DNA of 64,000 bases from the NCBI RefSeq assembly GCF_000242895.2, contig NC_021171.1, forward strand, positions 3,878,001-3,942,000. Reading direction: 5' to 3'. Of the stretch, positions 1 through 9,141 are shown in pieces. The notes beneath the pieces are model-generated. The model ran no database searches, was not told where the DNA came from, and worked only from the letters and a program-made list of their open reading frames with translations. This DNA comes from Bacillus sp. 1NLA3E (lineage in GTDB: Bacteria; Bacillota; Bacilli; Bacillales; Cytobacillaceae). The translations under genes were made by a program, and so were the position numbers. Each line of letters starts with the position of its first letter. The stretch's first letter is position 1.

Positions 1-748
<748 letters not shown>

Positions 749-838
749 GTTGATTGACTCATAAAAGTTACGTTGGCTAGTGTCATGACCGAAGTCATTC
801 ACACTATAAAAAAATTTATTGTTGACGTTTGTTTGTTT

Positions 839-853
839 AGTTTTCAAAGAGCA
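839..853 (-). promoter_or_regulatory. rRNA leader boxA-like antitermination element
   Basis: Reading the minus strand, TGCTCTTTGAAAACT sits about 90 nt upstream of the mature 16S start. This matches the boxA-type element conserved in Bacillus rRNA leaders, where Nus factors assemble an antitermination complex. It lies between promoter P2 and the 16S gene, as expected. Confidence 0.7.
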
Positions 854-888
854 ATTTTTCGTTGCCGTCTCTCAGAGGCGACTTTATT

Positions 889-917
889 AATATAACATAT
901 CATCTTTTCATCGTCAA
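889..917 (-). promoter_or_regulatory. rrn promoter P2 (sigma-A)
   Basis: On the minus strand TTGACG (917-912) and TATATT (894-889) are separated by exactly 17 bp. This proximal promoter is the stronger of a tandem pair and fires towards the 16S gene. Confidence 0.8.
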
Positions 918-984
918 CAACTTTTTAAAAATTGTTTTCGAAGAAACATTTCTTTTTGCTTTCCTCTTATTGAGGACGTGTTCT

Positions 985-1013
985 AATATAACATGTATAA
1001 ATATTGATTGCAA
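985..1013 (-). promoter_or_regulatory. rrn promoter P1 (sigma-A)
   Basis: On the minus strand TTGCAA (1013-1008) and TATATT (990-985) are separated by 17 bp. Together with P2, 96 bp downstream, this gives the tandem P1-P2 arrangement usual for Bacillus rrn operons. The sequence upstream is very AT-rich, consistent with an UP element. Confidence 0.7.
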
Positions 1014-1101
1014 TAAAATTTTAATAATAAATATAACTTTCTTTTTACACTTGTTTAACTTTCCATTCTCCTTATTTCAAACTTTTTAAAAAGGCATTAT
1101 A

Positions 1102-1194
1102 TTATCCACAGTTAGTTTTAAATTGGAGGGCTGATAAATAAGTAAATTTTCAGAATATCCACATTTTATTAACAATTCGCCCGTTTTATCCACA
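1102..1194 (+). promoter_or_regulatory. Cluster of three DnaA-box-like 9-mers
   Basis: TTATCCACA occurs exactly at 1102-1110 and 1186-1194, and ATATCCACA (one mismatch) at 1155-1163, all in the same orientation within 93 bp. TTATCCACA is the canonical DnaA box. The cluster lies in the otherwise geneless stretch between rrn P1 and the 3' end of the EamA gene. No dnaA or dnaN gene is in the window, so this need not be oriC; it could be a DnaA-titrating or regulatory cluster. Confidence 0.5.
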
Positions 1195-1304
1195 AGGCTA
1201 AATATAAAAAAATTCTCTGCTATCCTACGCTAATCATATTTTCAATTAATTTGTAGGTGAAGTGTATAAATATATTTTAGGCATTTAGTCATTTTTCTTT
1301 TTTA

Positions 1305-2207
1305 TTATGAATTGTTAGTCAACACAGCTATTTTTAATTTCTTATCATCAACTAAAAAAATCATGATTCCAGCTAAGACTATGATCCCACCAAAGACTTG
1401 AGTCCAAAAAACCCTCTCTTCCAATAGATAAAAAGCTAGAACTGTTGCCCCGATTGGCTCAAATAATATTGCAACGGAAATTGTTGATGCACTTACCCAT
1501 TTAATTGACCAATTTAGAAATGAATGTCCTAGCAAAGTTGGAATTAAAGCAAGCAATATGAACAAAATCCAATTCTTCATGTCGTATCCAACTAGAGGCT
1601 CATCGGTAGCCAATACATAAAAGAATAAAGTGATAGAACTGATGGTATAAACTACAAAAGTGTAGGTTATCAAAGATACTCTTTTTCTGACGGTTTGACC
1701 GAATAATAAATAGAAGGTAATTAAAGCACAGGCGATCAGAGCCAATATATCCCCAAATAAAGCATCTCCACTTATTTTAAAATCCCCCCAACTAATCACG
1801 ATACTTCCGATTACCGCAGTGATTCCACTTAACACAGCTTTGCCTGACAGTCTTTCTTTAAAAAAAATAAATGTTCCAGCAAAAGCAAATAAGGGCTGTA
1901 ATGTTACTAGTACAGTTGAACTTGCTACTGATGTGTAGTTTAGCGATTCGAACCATAGTATGAAATGGAAGGCTAGAAATACTCCTGAAGCTGTGGTTAG
2001 AGTCCAATCACGTTTCGTAATAAGACGTATCTCAGATACATACTTTAAAAGAAATACTGGAAGCATTAATATGACAGAAAAAAATAACCGATAAAAAGCT
2101 AGTGCTCCTGATGGTGCAGAGGATAATTTTACAAAAATAGCTGAGGATGATATTGATATCACTCCTATAGTAAGAGCAATGTAAGGATTAATTCTAGGTT
2201 TTTCCAT
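1305..2207 (-). CDS. EamA/DMT-family transporter
   Basis: A 300-residue polytopic membrane protein with about ten hydrophobic segments arranged as two tandem EamA repeats (roughly residues 8-145 and 155-288). This is the standard drug/metabolite transporter architecture and length. The N-terminal segment with IGVISISSSAIFVKLS and the paired SxxxAxxFxxLP-type stretches are typical. Family members export amino acids, nucleosides or other metabolites; substrate cannot be read from sequence. It ends about 290 bp from rrn P1 and is divergent from the MgtC-like gene across 129 bp. Confidence 0.85.
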   Translation of the reverse strand: MEKPRINPYIALTIGVISISSSAIFVKLSSAPSGALAFYRLFFSVILMLPVFLLKYVSEIRLITKRDWTLTTASGVFLAFHFILWFESLNYTSVASSTVLVTLQPLFAFAGTFIFFKERLSGKAVLSGITAVIGSIVISWGDFKISGDALFGDILALIACALITFYLLFGQTVRKRVSLITYTFVVYTISSITLFFYVLATDEPLVGYDMKNWILFILLALIPTLLGHSFLNWSIKWVSASTISVAILFEPIGATVLAFYLLEERVFWTQVFGGIIVLAGIMIFLVDDKKLKIAVLTNNS

Positions 2208-2336
2208 TAATTTAACTCCTTTTGAAAAAAAAGTGCTAAAATTTATATGAATCTATATTACACCTAGATGGACGTTTTTTTCTATTTGAAAATATTTTAC
2301 AAAAAGAAAAAACGAATAGAAAAGTGGTGAATAGTT

Positions 2337-3032
2337 ATGCTAGATGTCGATGTAGAAATTTTGATTAAATTAGGGATTTCCGCGGTATTAGGTTTAATTA
2401 TTGGACTTGAACGGGAATTAAAAAGAAAACCTGTTGGATTAAAAACCAGTTTAGTCATTTGTATTGTGAGTTGTTTACTCACAATTGTATCCATTAAATC
2501 TGCCTACTTGTTTCCACATAGTAATAAAGTAAACATTACGATGGATCCACTTCGTTTAGCCGCACAAATTGTTTCAGGCATTGGTTTTCTGGGGGCTGGA
2601 GTTATTCTTCGTCGTGGTAATGATAGTATTTCGGGACTGACCACTGCTGCGATGATTTGGGGTGCCGCAGGAATTGGTATCGCTGTTGGAACTGGATTTT
2701 ATATAGAAGCCTTTGCTGGAGTCATTTTGCTTATTTTTAGTGTTGAAGTTTTGCCATATTTAATGGGATTGATCGGAATTAGAAGACTTAGAGAAAAAGA
2801 AGTTCAATTAAAACTACATGTAAAAGATCGTAGTAAAATCAATGATGTGATTTCCTTAATTAAAAAAGAAGAAATAAAGATAAAGACGATGAGGATTAAA
2901 GATAATAGTGATGGAGATTTTCTGATTCAACTCATGGTGATCGTCGATTTCAGTGAGGATACAACTGACGTTTATCATCATGTAGTTAATATAGAAGGAA
3001 TCGAAAGACTAGAAGTTGAAAGTATGTCTTAA
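2337..3032 (+). CDS. MgtC/SapB-family membrane protein
   Basis: A 231-residue protein with the MgtC signature: an early LGLIIGLERELKRKPVGLKTS stretch, a Gly-rich GIGFLGAGVILRR helix and a following transmembrane segment (N-terminal about 150 residues). A soluble C-terminal region (about 155-231) resembles the ACT-like tail of longer family members. MgtC proteins are linked to growth in low magnesium and to modulation of F-type ATPase; in Bacillus the role is largely unassigned. A GTGGTG-type ribosome site precedes the ATG. Likely monocistronic. Confidence 0.85.
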   Translation: MLDVDVEILIKLGISAVLGLIIGLERELKRKPVGLKTSLVICIVSCLLTIVSIKSAYLFPHSNKVNITMDPLRLAAQIVSGIGFLGAGVILRRGNDSISGLTTAAMIWGAAGIGIAVGTGFYIEAFAGVILLIFSVEVLPYLMGLIGIRRLREKEVQLKLHVKDRSKINDVISLIKKEEIKIKTMRIKDNSDGDFLIQLMVIVDFSEDTTDVYHHVVNIEGIERLEVESMS

Positions 3033-3141
3033 TGGTATATCAATAATGCTTATAGTAAAATAATTATATGGCTATAGTTGAGGAAACCATTACCTTACAT
3101 ACTGTCATATGAATGCACATTAATAAAAGTGAGGTTACAAG

Positions 3142-3873
3142 ATGAAAATTGAAGTGTGGTCTGATTTTGCCTGTCCATTTTGTTATATAGGGAAACGCCG
3201 ATTAGAAGAGGCCCTTGCACAATTTCCTCATAAGGATCAAGTTGAGGTAGATTTTAAAAGTTTCGAATTGGATCCAAACTCTCCAAAAAATATTGAAATG
3301 AGTATTCATGAGGTTTTGGCTGCAAAGTACAGGATGAGTTTAGACCAGGCAAAAAAGACAAACGAGGGTATGGCCCAACAAGCTGCTACTTTAGGGCTGA
3401 CATATAATTTTGATACGATGATACCAACTAACACTTTTGATGCACATCGCTTAACCAAATTTGCTAAAGACCATGGGAAAGAAGCAGAAGTAACTGAAGC
3501 CCTCCTTTATGCATATTTTACTGAGTCAAAACACATAGGTGAACTTGAAACATTGGCAGATATTGCTGAGGGATCAGGATTAAACCGGAATGAGGCGTTG
3601 AATGTTCTTCTTGATGAAACGTCCTATGCAAATGATGTGCGTGTCGATGAAGCGCTCGCTCAGCAATTTCAAATTACGGGTGTTCCGTTTTTCATTATTA
3701 ATCAAAAATACGCCATATCAGGGGCACAACCAACTGAGACCTTTGTAAATGCTTTACAAAGAATATGGGATGAAGAATCAGCATCTCCTGTATTGGAGGA
3801 TCTATCCCCAGATGGAGCCAGTGATGCTAGTTGTACTGATAATGGTTGTGTGATTCCTAATCAAAAGGAATAG
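3142..3873 (+). CDS. FrnE-like DsbA-family thiol oxidoreductase
   Basis: 243 residues with a thioredoxin fold of the DsbA/FrnE type. The redox motif CPFC is at residues 11-14 directly after the first strand, a helical insertion occupies about 50-150, and the cis-proline loop GVP is at 180-182. There is no signal peptide, so it is probably cytoplasmic, as for FrnE and 2-hydroxychromene-isomerase-like relatives. The C-terminal tail adds a second cysteine pair (C231 and C236), as seen in FrnE of Deinococcus. Ribosome site GTGAGG. Exact substrate unknown; a role in disulphide handling or oxidative stress is inferred from the family. Confidence 0.85.
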   Translation: MKIEVWSDFACPFCYIGKRRLEEALAQFPHKDQVEVDFKSFELDPNSPKNIEMSIHEVLAAKYRMSLDQAKKTNEGMAQQAATLGLTYNFDTMIPTNTFDAHRLTKFAKDHGKEAEVTEALLYAYFTESKHIGELETLADIAEGSGLNRNEALNVLLDETSYANDVRVDEALAQQFQITGVPFFIINQKYAISGAQPTETFVNALQRIWDEESASPVLEDLSPDGASDASCTDNGCVIPNQKE

Positions 3874-3881
3874 TTTTCTGC

Positions 3882-3915
3882 GGAGGAGCGAATTGTTCTC
3901 CTCCTTTGATTTTCT
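3882..3915 (+). terminator. Probable terminator after the FrnE-like gene
   Basis: GGAGGAG and CTCCTCC form a 7-bp stem around a short loop, followed by a weak T-rich stretch (TTGATTTTCTT). Confidence 0.5.
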
Positions 3916-3935
3916 TAGAAAATCAAAATTTCCTC

Positions 3936-3964
3936 TTGCGTATTAATTAAGTTCTCGTTATAAT
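3936..3964 (+). promoter_or_regulatory. Sigma-A promoter of tRNA-Ala
   Basis: TTGCGT (3936-3941) and TATAAT (3959-3964) are spaced by 17 bp and end 32 bp before the mature tRNA start. Confidence 0.8.
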
Positions 3965-3996
3965 TTTTCTTGTACCGTAAAAGGACATCCTATTAC

Positions 3997-4069
3997 GGGG
4001 GATTAGCTCAGCTGGGAGAGCGCAACGCTGGCAGCGTTGAGGTCAGGGGTTCGAGCCCCCTATTCTCCA
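3997..4069 (+). tRNA. tRNA-Ala (anticodon GGC)
   Basis: A complete 73-nt cloverleaf: acceptor GGGGGAT pairs with ATTCTCC (two G-U pairs), D-arm GCTC-AGCTGGGAGA-GC, anticodon stem CAACG/CGTTG around the loop CTGGCAG with anticodon GGC, five-base variable region, and T-arm AGGGG-TTCGAGC-CCCCT. The CCA end is not encoded. It decodes GCC/GCU alanine codons. It stands alone with its own promoter and terminator rather than in an rRNA-linked array. Confidence 0.97.
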
Positions 4070-4077
4070 TTACCCGA

Positions 4078-4104
4078 AAACCCTTGTGTAGCAAGGGTTT
4101 TTTT
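4078..4104 (+). terminator. Intrinsic terminator of tRNA-Ala
   Basis: AAACCCTTG (4078-4086) and CAAGGGTTT (4092-4100) make a perfect 9-bp stem with a 5-nt loop, followed by a T-run. Confidence 0.9.
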
Positions 4105-4566
4105 ATTCTTTCTTTTTTCCACCTTTGGTTTGTCCCATTCTTGTACTAACTTTCTTTTTTGGTACCTTGTAAAGGCCAAATTCTAACTTATAGAAAAAGT
4201 CCGATTTATAAAATCAAGATTATTCGATTCCAATTCCAAAATATATCTACGTCTATACCTAAATTTAATGCTGATAATAAAAATGCAAACAAAAATATTA
4301 AAATCTTCTATAGTTACAAATTTTCACCTTCCTTGAAACCAATTGGATCCCCCCATCTTCGTTTATCATCTGTAAAAATAGAAATTATCTATTATCTTAC
4401 CTTCCTTACTATCAACTGTTCTATTCAATGAAGGCATTTAAATTTGATTACCATTTCTATTAAATAAATTTACATAACAAAAAAATATTTAACTAAACTA
4501 ATTTTAGTAATATACGATATTAATACATATGAAATATATATTTACTATAGAAAAGGGGTTAAGATA
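4105..4566. other. Geneless stretch between tRNA-Ala and the STAS-like gene
   Basis: About 460 bp of AT-rich sequence. I see no ORF with a ribosome site, no repeat of other parts of the window and no clear integrase or att repeat, although a tRNA 3' end is a common integration site. The last 60 bp contain only AT-rich sequence and the AAAGGGG ribosome site of the next gene. Confidence 0.5.
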
Positions 4567-4908
4567 ATGGGCAGTTTCAATTTTAATGTCAATTCTGAAG
4601 AAAAAATATTTGATGTGAAAGTAGAGGGATCTTTCAGTGAAGGAGATGCAGTCAGTTTTATTAATCAGTACAACAAGCATACTGCTTCTTTCAATCCAAC
4701 TGAATACATAATTGATTTGGACTGCACTGATTTAAAGGTTTCTGATAATGACGTATTGCCAATGTTAGAGCAATGTTACAAAATGTACAAAGAAAGTGGA
4801 TTCAGTAAGGTGATCTTTAAAATCAAACAAAATACGATTCTTAAAATGCAATTAGGGCGCATTGCCCGCAGTACAGGGCTAAGTAATTATGAAATTATAG
4901 AAGTATGA
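4567..4908 (+). CDS. Small STAS-like protein next to a KAS III-like enzyme
   Basis: 113 residues, ribosome site AAAGGGG 8 nt before ATG, own terminator. The predicted alternation of strands and helices (strands near 2-8, 14-20 and 46-51, helices near 23-35 and 62-76, strand near 82-86, helix 90-103) resembles STAS/SpoIIAA-type folds, but I cannot assign a known family. No catalytic motif or membrane segment is visible. It precedes the ketoacyl synthase III-like gene by 135 bp in the same orientation, separated by a terminator, so a joint role is only an inference. Confidence 0.7.
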   Translation: MGSFNFNVNSEEKIFDVKVEGSFSEGDAVSFINQYNKHTASFNPTEYIIDLDCTDLKVSDNDVLPMLEQCYKMYKESGFSKVIFKIKQNTILKMQLGRIARSTGLSNYEIIEV

Positions 4909-4927
4909 GCCTTATAAAAGGCTTTCC

Positions 4928-4968
4928 TAGAAACAAGACTTTCACTTGGAAGGTCTTGTTTCTTTTCA
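4928..4968 (+). terminator. Intrinsic terminator after the STAS-like gene
   Basis: AGAAACAAGAC pairs with GTCTTGTTTCT across the loop TTTCACTTGGAAG; a TTTC tail follows. Confidence 0.8.
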
Positions 4969-5043
4969 TGGAATAGTTATTAATTTATTTCTAAGATGAA
5001 TGGTTTCTCAAACATAAAACATAGTGATTAGGGGGAACAATTT

Positions 5044-6036
5044 ATGACGAGTATACAAATTAAGGCAGTTGACATTTATCATCCAAAGAAAGTGGTAGAA
5101 AATCAATTTTTTATTGATCACTTCCGGAAACAAAACAAAGAAATAACTCGTTTTTTAGAAGTAATGGGGAGGGACAAACGTTATATTATTGATGATCCTA
5201 AAGAAAATGGTTTAACAATGGGATTGGAAGCGTCTAAACGAGTATTGAATAAAACCGGTTTGAACGGTAGCGATATTGATATGATTGTTTTTTCTACTCA
5301 AACACCTGAGTATACCTTTCCGACAAATGCCATGTTGATTCACCAAGCTATTCAAGGAAACAGTAAAACTATCTGTTTAGATTCTAATTCAAATTGTGCA
5401 GGAATGGTTGTAGCTGTAGAACAAACTTGTCGCTATATGATGGGAAATCCTCAGGTCAAATATGCTTTAGTTATCGGTTCGGATTATAGTTCCATAAATT
5501 GTAATCCAAATGATGAAATCACATATTCCAATTATGGAGACGCTTCTTCCGCCGTGATCTTGGAAAAAGTGGAAGGAAAGGTTGGATTTATAGATTCACA
5601 TTATTATTCCGATTCCAGTGAAGCAAAAAATGTTCTTTTCCCCGCCGTAGGGTTATCGAATATCTATAATGATGATATCCAGCATAGTGATGTTCATATA
5701 AAATGGATTCCATTTGATGGAACTTGCTGTGTTAAACCAGCCGTAGGAGCCATGAAAGAAATGATGGATAAACACAACCTTATAAAAAAGGATATTGGAG
5801 CCTATTGCTTCTCTCAATTTTCTTATAAAAATATTGAATTAATACAAGAAGAATTACAAGAAAATTTGGATAAAATGATTTATATAGGTGATGAATTTGG
5901 CTATACAGGAACAAGTAGCCCTTTTCTTGCTCTTTATCGAGGGATTGAGCAAGGTAGAATCAAGCGTGGAGATCATGTCTTTTTCTGGTCTGTTGGGACA
6001 GGGTGGCAAATTTGCACGATGTTGTTTAAATTTTAA
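5044..6036 (+). CDS. KAS III-like (FabH/thiolase-fold) enzyme with altered active site
   Basis: 330 residues with the thiolase-type two-domain layout of 3-oxoacyl-ACP synthase III. The nucleophile is retained: Cys118 in the stretch DSNSNCAGM, in the place of the FabH catalytic Cys. GDASSAVIL at about 165-173 is the usual helix/strand after the dimer region. The other two members of the Cys-His-Asn triad are not recognisable. Where FabH has HQAN the protein reads SQFS (257-260), and where FabH has GNTS it reads GYTG (286-289). Ribosome site GGGGGAAC. It is therefore unlikely to be a normal decarboxylating condensing enzyme for fatty-acid initiation. Acyl transfer or a specialised condensation, as in other divergent KAS III proteins, is inferred. 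Not in an operon with fatty-acid genes. Confidence 0.8.
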   Translation: MTSIQIKAVDIYHPKKVVENQFFIDHFRKQNKEITRFLEVMGRDKRYIIDDPKENGLTMGLEASKRVLNKTGLNGSDIDMIVFSTQTPEYTFPTNAMLIHQAIQGNSKTICLDSNSNCAGMVVAVEQTCRYMMGNPQVKYALVIGSDYSSINCNPNDEITYSNYGDASSAVILEKVEGKVGFIDSHYYSDSSEAKNVLFPAVGLSNIYNDDIQHSDVHIKWIPFDGTCCVKPAVGAMKEMMDKHNLIKKDIGAYCFSQFSYKNIELIQEELQENLDKMIYIGDEFGYTGTSSPFLALYRGIEQGRIKRGDHVFFWSVGTGWQICTMLFKF

Positions 6037-6149
6037 TCTTGGAATAATTTAAATGTTAGTAAAATAAGTCTTAAAAAACAAGGCTTTAAGGATGTGGATG
6101 AGGGGACTAAACCTAAACAGGACAGACCTTTCAGAAACGGCTCTGCTCT

Positions 6150-6316
6150 TAGATTAATATTTTAGCCCATGTCTTTCTCTTATCGATATTTCTTAGTCAA
6201 ATAGAATGATATGCGTCGTGAATGATTCGATCTAAAATAGCGTCTGCTAGGGTGTCCTCTCCAATCTTTTCATACCATCCTTGCGTATCAAATTGAGAAC
6301 AGAATATATTTGGCTT
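6150..6316 (-). pseudogene. Remnant of an IS21-type IstB helper ATPase (C-terminal piece)
   Basis: Read on the minus strand, 6316-6200 encodes KPNIFCSQFDTQGWYEKIG followed by EDTLADAILDRIIHDAY, which is the characteristic C-terminal part of the IstB ATPase of IS21-family elements. It is interrupted by stop codons at 6197-6199 and directly upstream at 6317-6319. After the first stop the same frame continues with a DKRKTWAK-like tail, again IstB-like. Only about 50 of about 250 residues survive, with no istA, so this is a dead fragment. Its right edge marks a breakpoint with the following membrane-protein ORF. Confidence 0.75.
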
Positions 6317-6511
6317 TTACTTTCTTTATTAGGATTTATTATTATTCTTTTAACTATCTTTTTTTTAGTAAATGAATATAGATCTCTAAAAAAAAAAAAT
6401 GGGAAGTTTAATACTAGCATCGATATTATTGTATCCGATGGTAGTAAGGGTATCTTTTTGGGATTACTCCTAATTATCATTGGGTTAGTTAATGCTTTAA
6501 AATCCTTATAA
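6317..6511 (+). pseudogene. 5'-truncated small membrane protein gene at the IS21 remnant edge
   Basis: An open frame encodes about 65 residues with two hydrophobic helices (LLLSLLGFIIILLTIFFLV and GIFLGLLLIIIGLVNAL) separated by a basic, polar linker. The frame stays open leftwards to a TTG at 6281, but those codons lie inside the antisense IstB remnant and there is no ribosome site, so the genuine N-terminus was probably removed by the rearrangement. A small functional two-helix protein started within the remnant is not excluded. No family recognised. Confidence 0.45.
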
Positions 6512-6666
6512 TATATACAACCAGTCCTTACACTATAATGAGATGCTAGTATTAGTGTAATTACTATAATGTTTTTCTATTGGTAATCTTATATAAAGGA
6601 ATTTTCAGAATACATCGGTGCTAAAAACAAGTTTGAAATCGATAATAGAGAAACATAATTACTCTT

Positions 6667-6930
6667 GTGTATCCAATTGAATACATATTAGCTCATTTGG
6701 TAATAGTAATATTTGGTGTTCTACACCTACTAACTTCAATGTGGAGGGATTTTGAATTGAACATTCGTGAAGGCTTGATCCCAAATGTATTAGGTTCTGA
6801 GGTTACGGCTACTGGATACGCATTGAAACAAAAGCGTGGTTCAAATAAAATGATTGCAAACACTGTTTTTGGTTTCGGTTTAGCCCACATCGTTTTAGGT
6901 ACAATTGACCTTATAGAACATCGTCGTTAG
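6667..6930 (+). CDS. Small hydrophobic protein of unknown function
   Basis: 87 residues if started at GTG 6667; the frame is closed by a stop at 6646. No good ribosome site precedes this GTG or the internal ATG at 6739 (which would leave 63 residues), so the start is uncertain. Two hydrophobic stretches (residues 4-25 and about 66-83) flank a polar loop with a GYALKQKRGS segment, suggesting a two-helix membrane protein. A strong terminator follows directly, which supports a real transcription unit. I do not recognise the family. Confidence 0.55.
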   Translation: MYPIEYILAHLVIVIFGVLHLLTSMWRDFELNIREGLIPNVLGSEVTATGYALKQKRGSNKMIANTVFGFGLAHIVLGTIDLIEHRR

Positions 6931-6936
6931 TAACTA

Positions 6937-6965
6937 GGCGAGCACAATTATGTGCTCGCCTTGTG
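6937..6965 (+). terminator. Intrinsic terminator
   Basis: GGCGAGCAC and GTGCTCGCC pair perfectly (9 bp) around AATTAT; the T-rich tail is weak (TTGTGTAATTT). Confidence 0.75.
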
Positions 6966-7265
6966 TAATTTGAAATTTAAAAATTCTTGTGTTTATTAAA
7001 TTTTAGCTAAATTATTGATTTTTACGATTACGTTCTAAATTGTGAATACATCCTGATCAGCAAAGCTGTTATCCCAACTTTTACTCTCAATTAATATTTT
7101 AGGTACAATCCAGAATAAAATTTACCCAAAAGTTAGCAAAAATCGTTATCATAAATACCAATTTTCAATATTGTCACAAATTAGACAATATATTAGCGGC
7201 TAGCTTGTTTCTTTTTATTTGTTGGCATATTAAAATTTGCTTATAAAAAACAAGGGGAGGAAAAA
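6966..7265. other. Geneless AT-rich stretch
   Basis: About 300 bp with no ORF supported by a ribosome site. The only recognisable signal is the AGGGGAGG ribosome site of the next gene at its right edge. Confidence 0.5.
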
Positions 7266-7538
7266 ATGAAATTTCCTAAAGACGTTATTTTAGAATCTAT
7301 TGTCGAACGTAAAAACCATGAAAGTTACGGACTAGAGTTTGTTCAGGAACTTGGGAATGATGATGCAGGTTGTTGTGAAATGATAGTTGTAATTTTTAAA
7401 TACAAAGATAAATACTATAGTGTTGATATCCAACACGTAAACGATGAAAATAATTACGATCATTGGGGCGAAGAAGTAGATTGTCCTGAAGTTGTTCGAA
7501 GAGAGGCTATTCAATATTACTGGGAAGAAGTAAAATAA
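7266..7538 (+). CDS. Small acidic cytoplasmic protein of unknown function
   Basis: 90 residues behind a strong AAGGGGAGG ribosome site. Acidic, rich in aromatic residues (YYSVDIQHV, YDHWGEEVDCPEVVRRE), with a CC pair at about residues 37-38; no membrane segment or signal peptide. It is followed by its own terminator. Composition resembles many small Bacillus orphan proteins; no family recognised. Confidence 0.7.
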   Translation: MKFPKDVILESIVERKNHESYGLEFVQELGNDDAGCCEMIVVIFKYKDKYYSVDIQHVNDENNYDHWGEEVDCPEVVRREAIQYYWEEVK

Positions 7539-7565
7539 CATCGACTTGTCGATGTTTTCCTTTTT
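7539..7565 (+). terminator. Terminator of the small acidic gene
   Basis: CATCGAC/GTCGATG hairpin followed by TTTTCCTTTTT. Confidence 0.8.
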
Positions 7566-7572
7566 GATAGTA

Positions 7573-7614
7573 TAAAAAAAATCACTTTCTAATTATAGAA
7601 GTGATTTTTTTGTG
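7573..7614. terminator. Bidirectional terminator before mmsA 3' end
   Basis: AAAAAAATCACTT and AAGTGATTTTTTT form an A/T-flanked hairpin around TCTAATTATAG. On the minus strand it closes the mmsA transcript. Confidence 0.8.
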
Positions 7615-7643
7615 TGTAGAAACATCCAGCTGTTTATAAATCC

Positions 7644-9101
7644 TCAATACCTTGCCGTCAATACCTTCTTTCTCGTATAAAACTCCACGCCATCCTTTCC
7701 ATTTGCATGGAGATCACCGTAGAAAGAGCTTTTGTAACCTGAAAATGGAAAAAATGCCATTGGAGCAGGTACACCTAGGTTTACACCAAGCATACCTGCA
7801 TCAATTTCATCACGGAATTCCCGAACTGCCTTGGAACTATCTGTATAAAGACAAGCACCGTTTGCAAATTCCGATTGGTTGGCGATTTCAATCGCCTCTT
7901 GAAGAGTGTTGACCCGGACTACTGATAATACTGGGGCAAAAATTTCATCCTGCCAAATTTTCATCGATGGATCAACATGATCGAATAGTGTTGGACCAAC
8001 AAAATAACCATTTTCTTGATTGCCTTTTCCGCGACCATCACAGACAAGGACCGCCCCTTCTGCTTCCCCTATTTCAATATAAGATTCTGTCCTTTTTTTA
8101 TGAACGTCTCTGATTACTGGTCCCAAGAATACCTCTTTGTCCATACCGTTACCGATTACTAACCGTTCAGCAGCTGTCTTTATTTTTTCGACTAAAACAT
8201 CACCAATTTTCCCAACAGCGACCACAACTGAAGTTGCCATACACCGCTCTCCAGCTGATCCATAGGCAGCACTAATAATCTGTGTCACGGCATTGTCCAA
8301 GTCTGCATCTGGCATAACAATTGCATGATTTTTCGCACCTGAAAGTGCTTGTACCCGCTTTTTATTTGCGGCAGCTTTTTTATATACATATTCAGCAACT
8401 GGCTGTGACCCAACAAAAGACACAGCTTTTATGTCTGAATGCTCTAAAATACCATTCACAACATCATGTGCACCGTGGACAATATTCACTACCCCATCTG
8501 GCACACCAGCCTCGCCCAATAATTCTACAAGCCGATTGGCCAAGAGTGGGGTTCGTTCAGATGGTTTTAAGATGAACGTATTACCACACGCAATGGCAAG
8601 AGGAAACATCCAGCAAGGAACCATCATCGGAAAATTAAACGGCGTAATCCCTGCAACAACCCCCATTGGATAACGATACATACCTGACTCGATGCCGGGT
8701 GAAATATCCTGAAGCTGACTTCCCATCATCAAGGTTGGTGCGCCTGCAGCGAATTCTACACACTCAATTCCACGTTGAACCTCACCATATGCTTCAGCAA
8801 AACTTTTTCCATTTTCGATCGTTACCAGGTGAGCAAGTTCTTCCCAATGATCAATCAACAATTGCTGATAGGAAAACAAGAACCGTGCACGTTTTGGCAC
8901 AGATACCCTTTTCCATTCTTGATAAGCCACTTTTGCCACTTGAACTGCATGATCAAGCTCATCTATAGAAGAAAGAGGTACTACAGCCAAAAGTTCTCCC
9001 GTTGCTGGGTTGATCACTTCTTCATACTCTAAAGTTTTTGATTCAACCCATTTTCCCCCAATATAATTTTTTAGTATTTTAATATCTTTTATAACTGTCA
9101 T
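7644..9101 (-). CDS. mmsA: CoA-acylating methylmalonate-semialdehyde dehydrogenase
   Basis: 485 residues, the family's usual length. Aldehyde-dehydrogenase fold with the NAD-binding [11 protein letters not shown] stretch near 152-162, [11 protein letters not shown] near 228-238, and the catalytic cysteine C287 in GSAGERCMA. The usual ALDH general-base glutamate motif (ELGGK) is replaced by ALSGAKNH, as expected for MmsA/IolA enzymes that release acyl-CoA instead of a carboxylate. It converts (methyl)malonate semialdehyde to propionyl- or acetyl-CoA, in valine or inositol breakdown. No iol or valine genes are adjacent, so the pathway is open. Ribosome site GGAGG 8 nt before ATG. A MITE sits between it and the oxygenase operon upstream. 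Confidence 0.93.
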   Translation of the reverse strand: MTVIKDIKILKNYIGGKWVESKTLEYEEVINPATGELLAVVPLSSIDELDHAVQVAKVAYQEWKRVSVPKRARFLFSYQQLLIDHWEELAHLVTIENGKSFAEAYGEVQRGIECVEFAAGAPTLMMGSQLQDISPGIESGMYRYPMGVVAGITPFNFPMMVPCWMFPLAIACGNTFILKPSERTPLLANRLVELLGEAGVPDGVVNIVHGAHDVVNGILEHSDIKAVSFVGSQPVAEYVYKKAAANKKRVQALSGAKNHAIVMPDADLDNAVTQIISAAYGSAGERCMATSVVVAVGKIGDVLVEKIKTAAERLVIGNGMDKEVFLGPVIRDVHKKRTESYIEIGEAEGAVLVCDGRGKGNQENGYFVGPTLFDHVDPSMKIWQDEIFAPVLSVVRVNTLQEAIEIANQSEFANGACLYTDSSKAVREFRDEIDAGMLGVNLGVPAPMAFFPFSGYKSSFYGDLHANGKDGVEFYTRKKVLTARY

Positions 9102-9141
9102 AATACGGCCTCCAATTTATGATATTTTCATTTACAAGGAA

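Noticed and set aside
4159-4431. 90-residue open frame after tRNA-Ala
   Set aside because: No ribosome site, composition like translated AT-rich noncoding DNA, no recognisable domain.
3997-4566. tRNA-Ala as integration site of a genomic island
   Set aside because: No direct repeat of the tRNA 3' end and no integrase nearby; the following genes look ordinary apart from the KAS III-like one.
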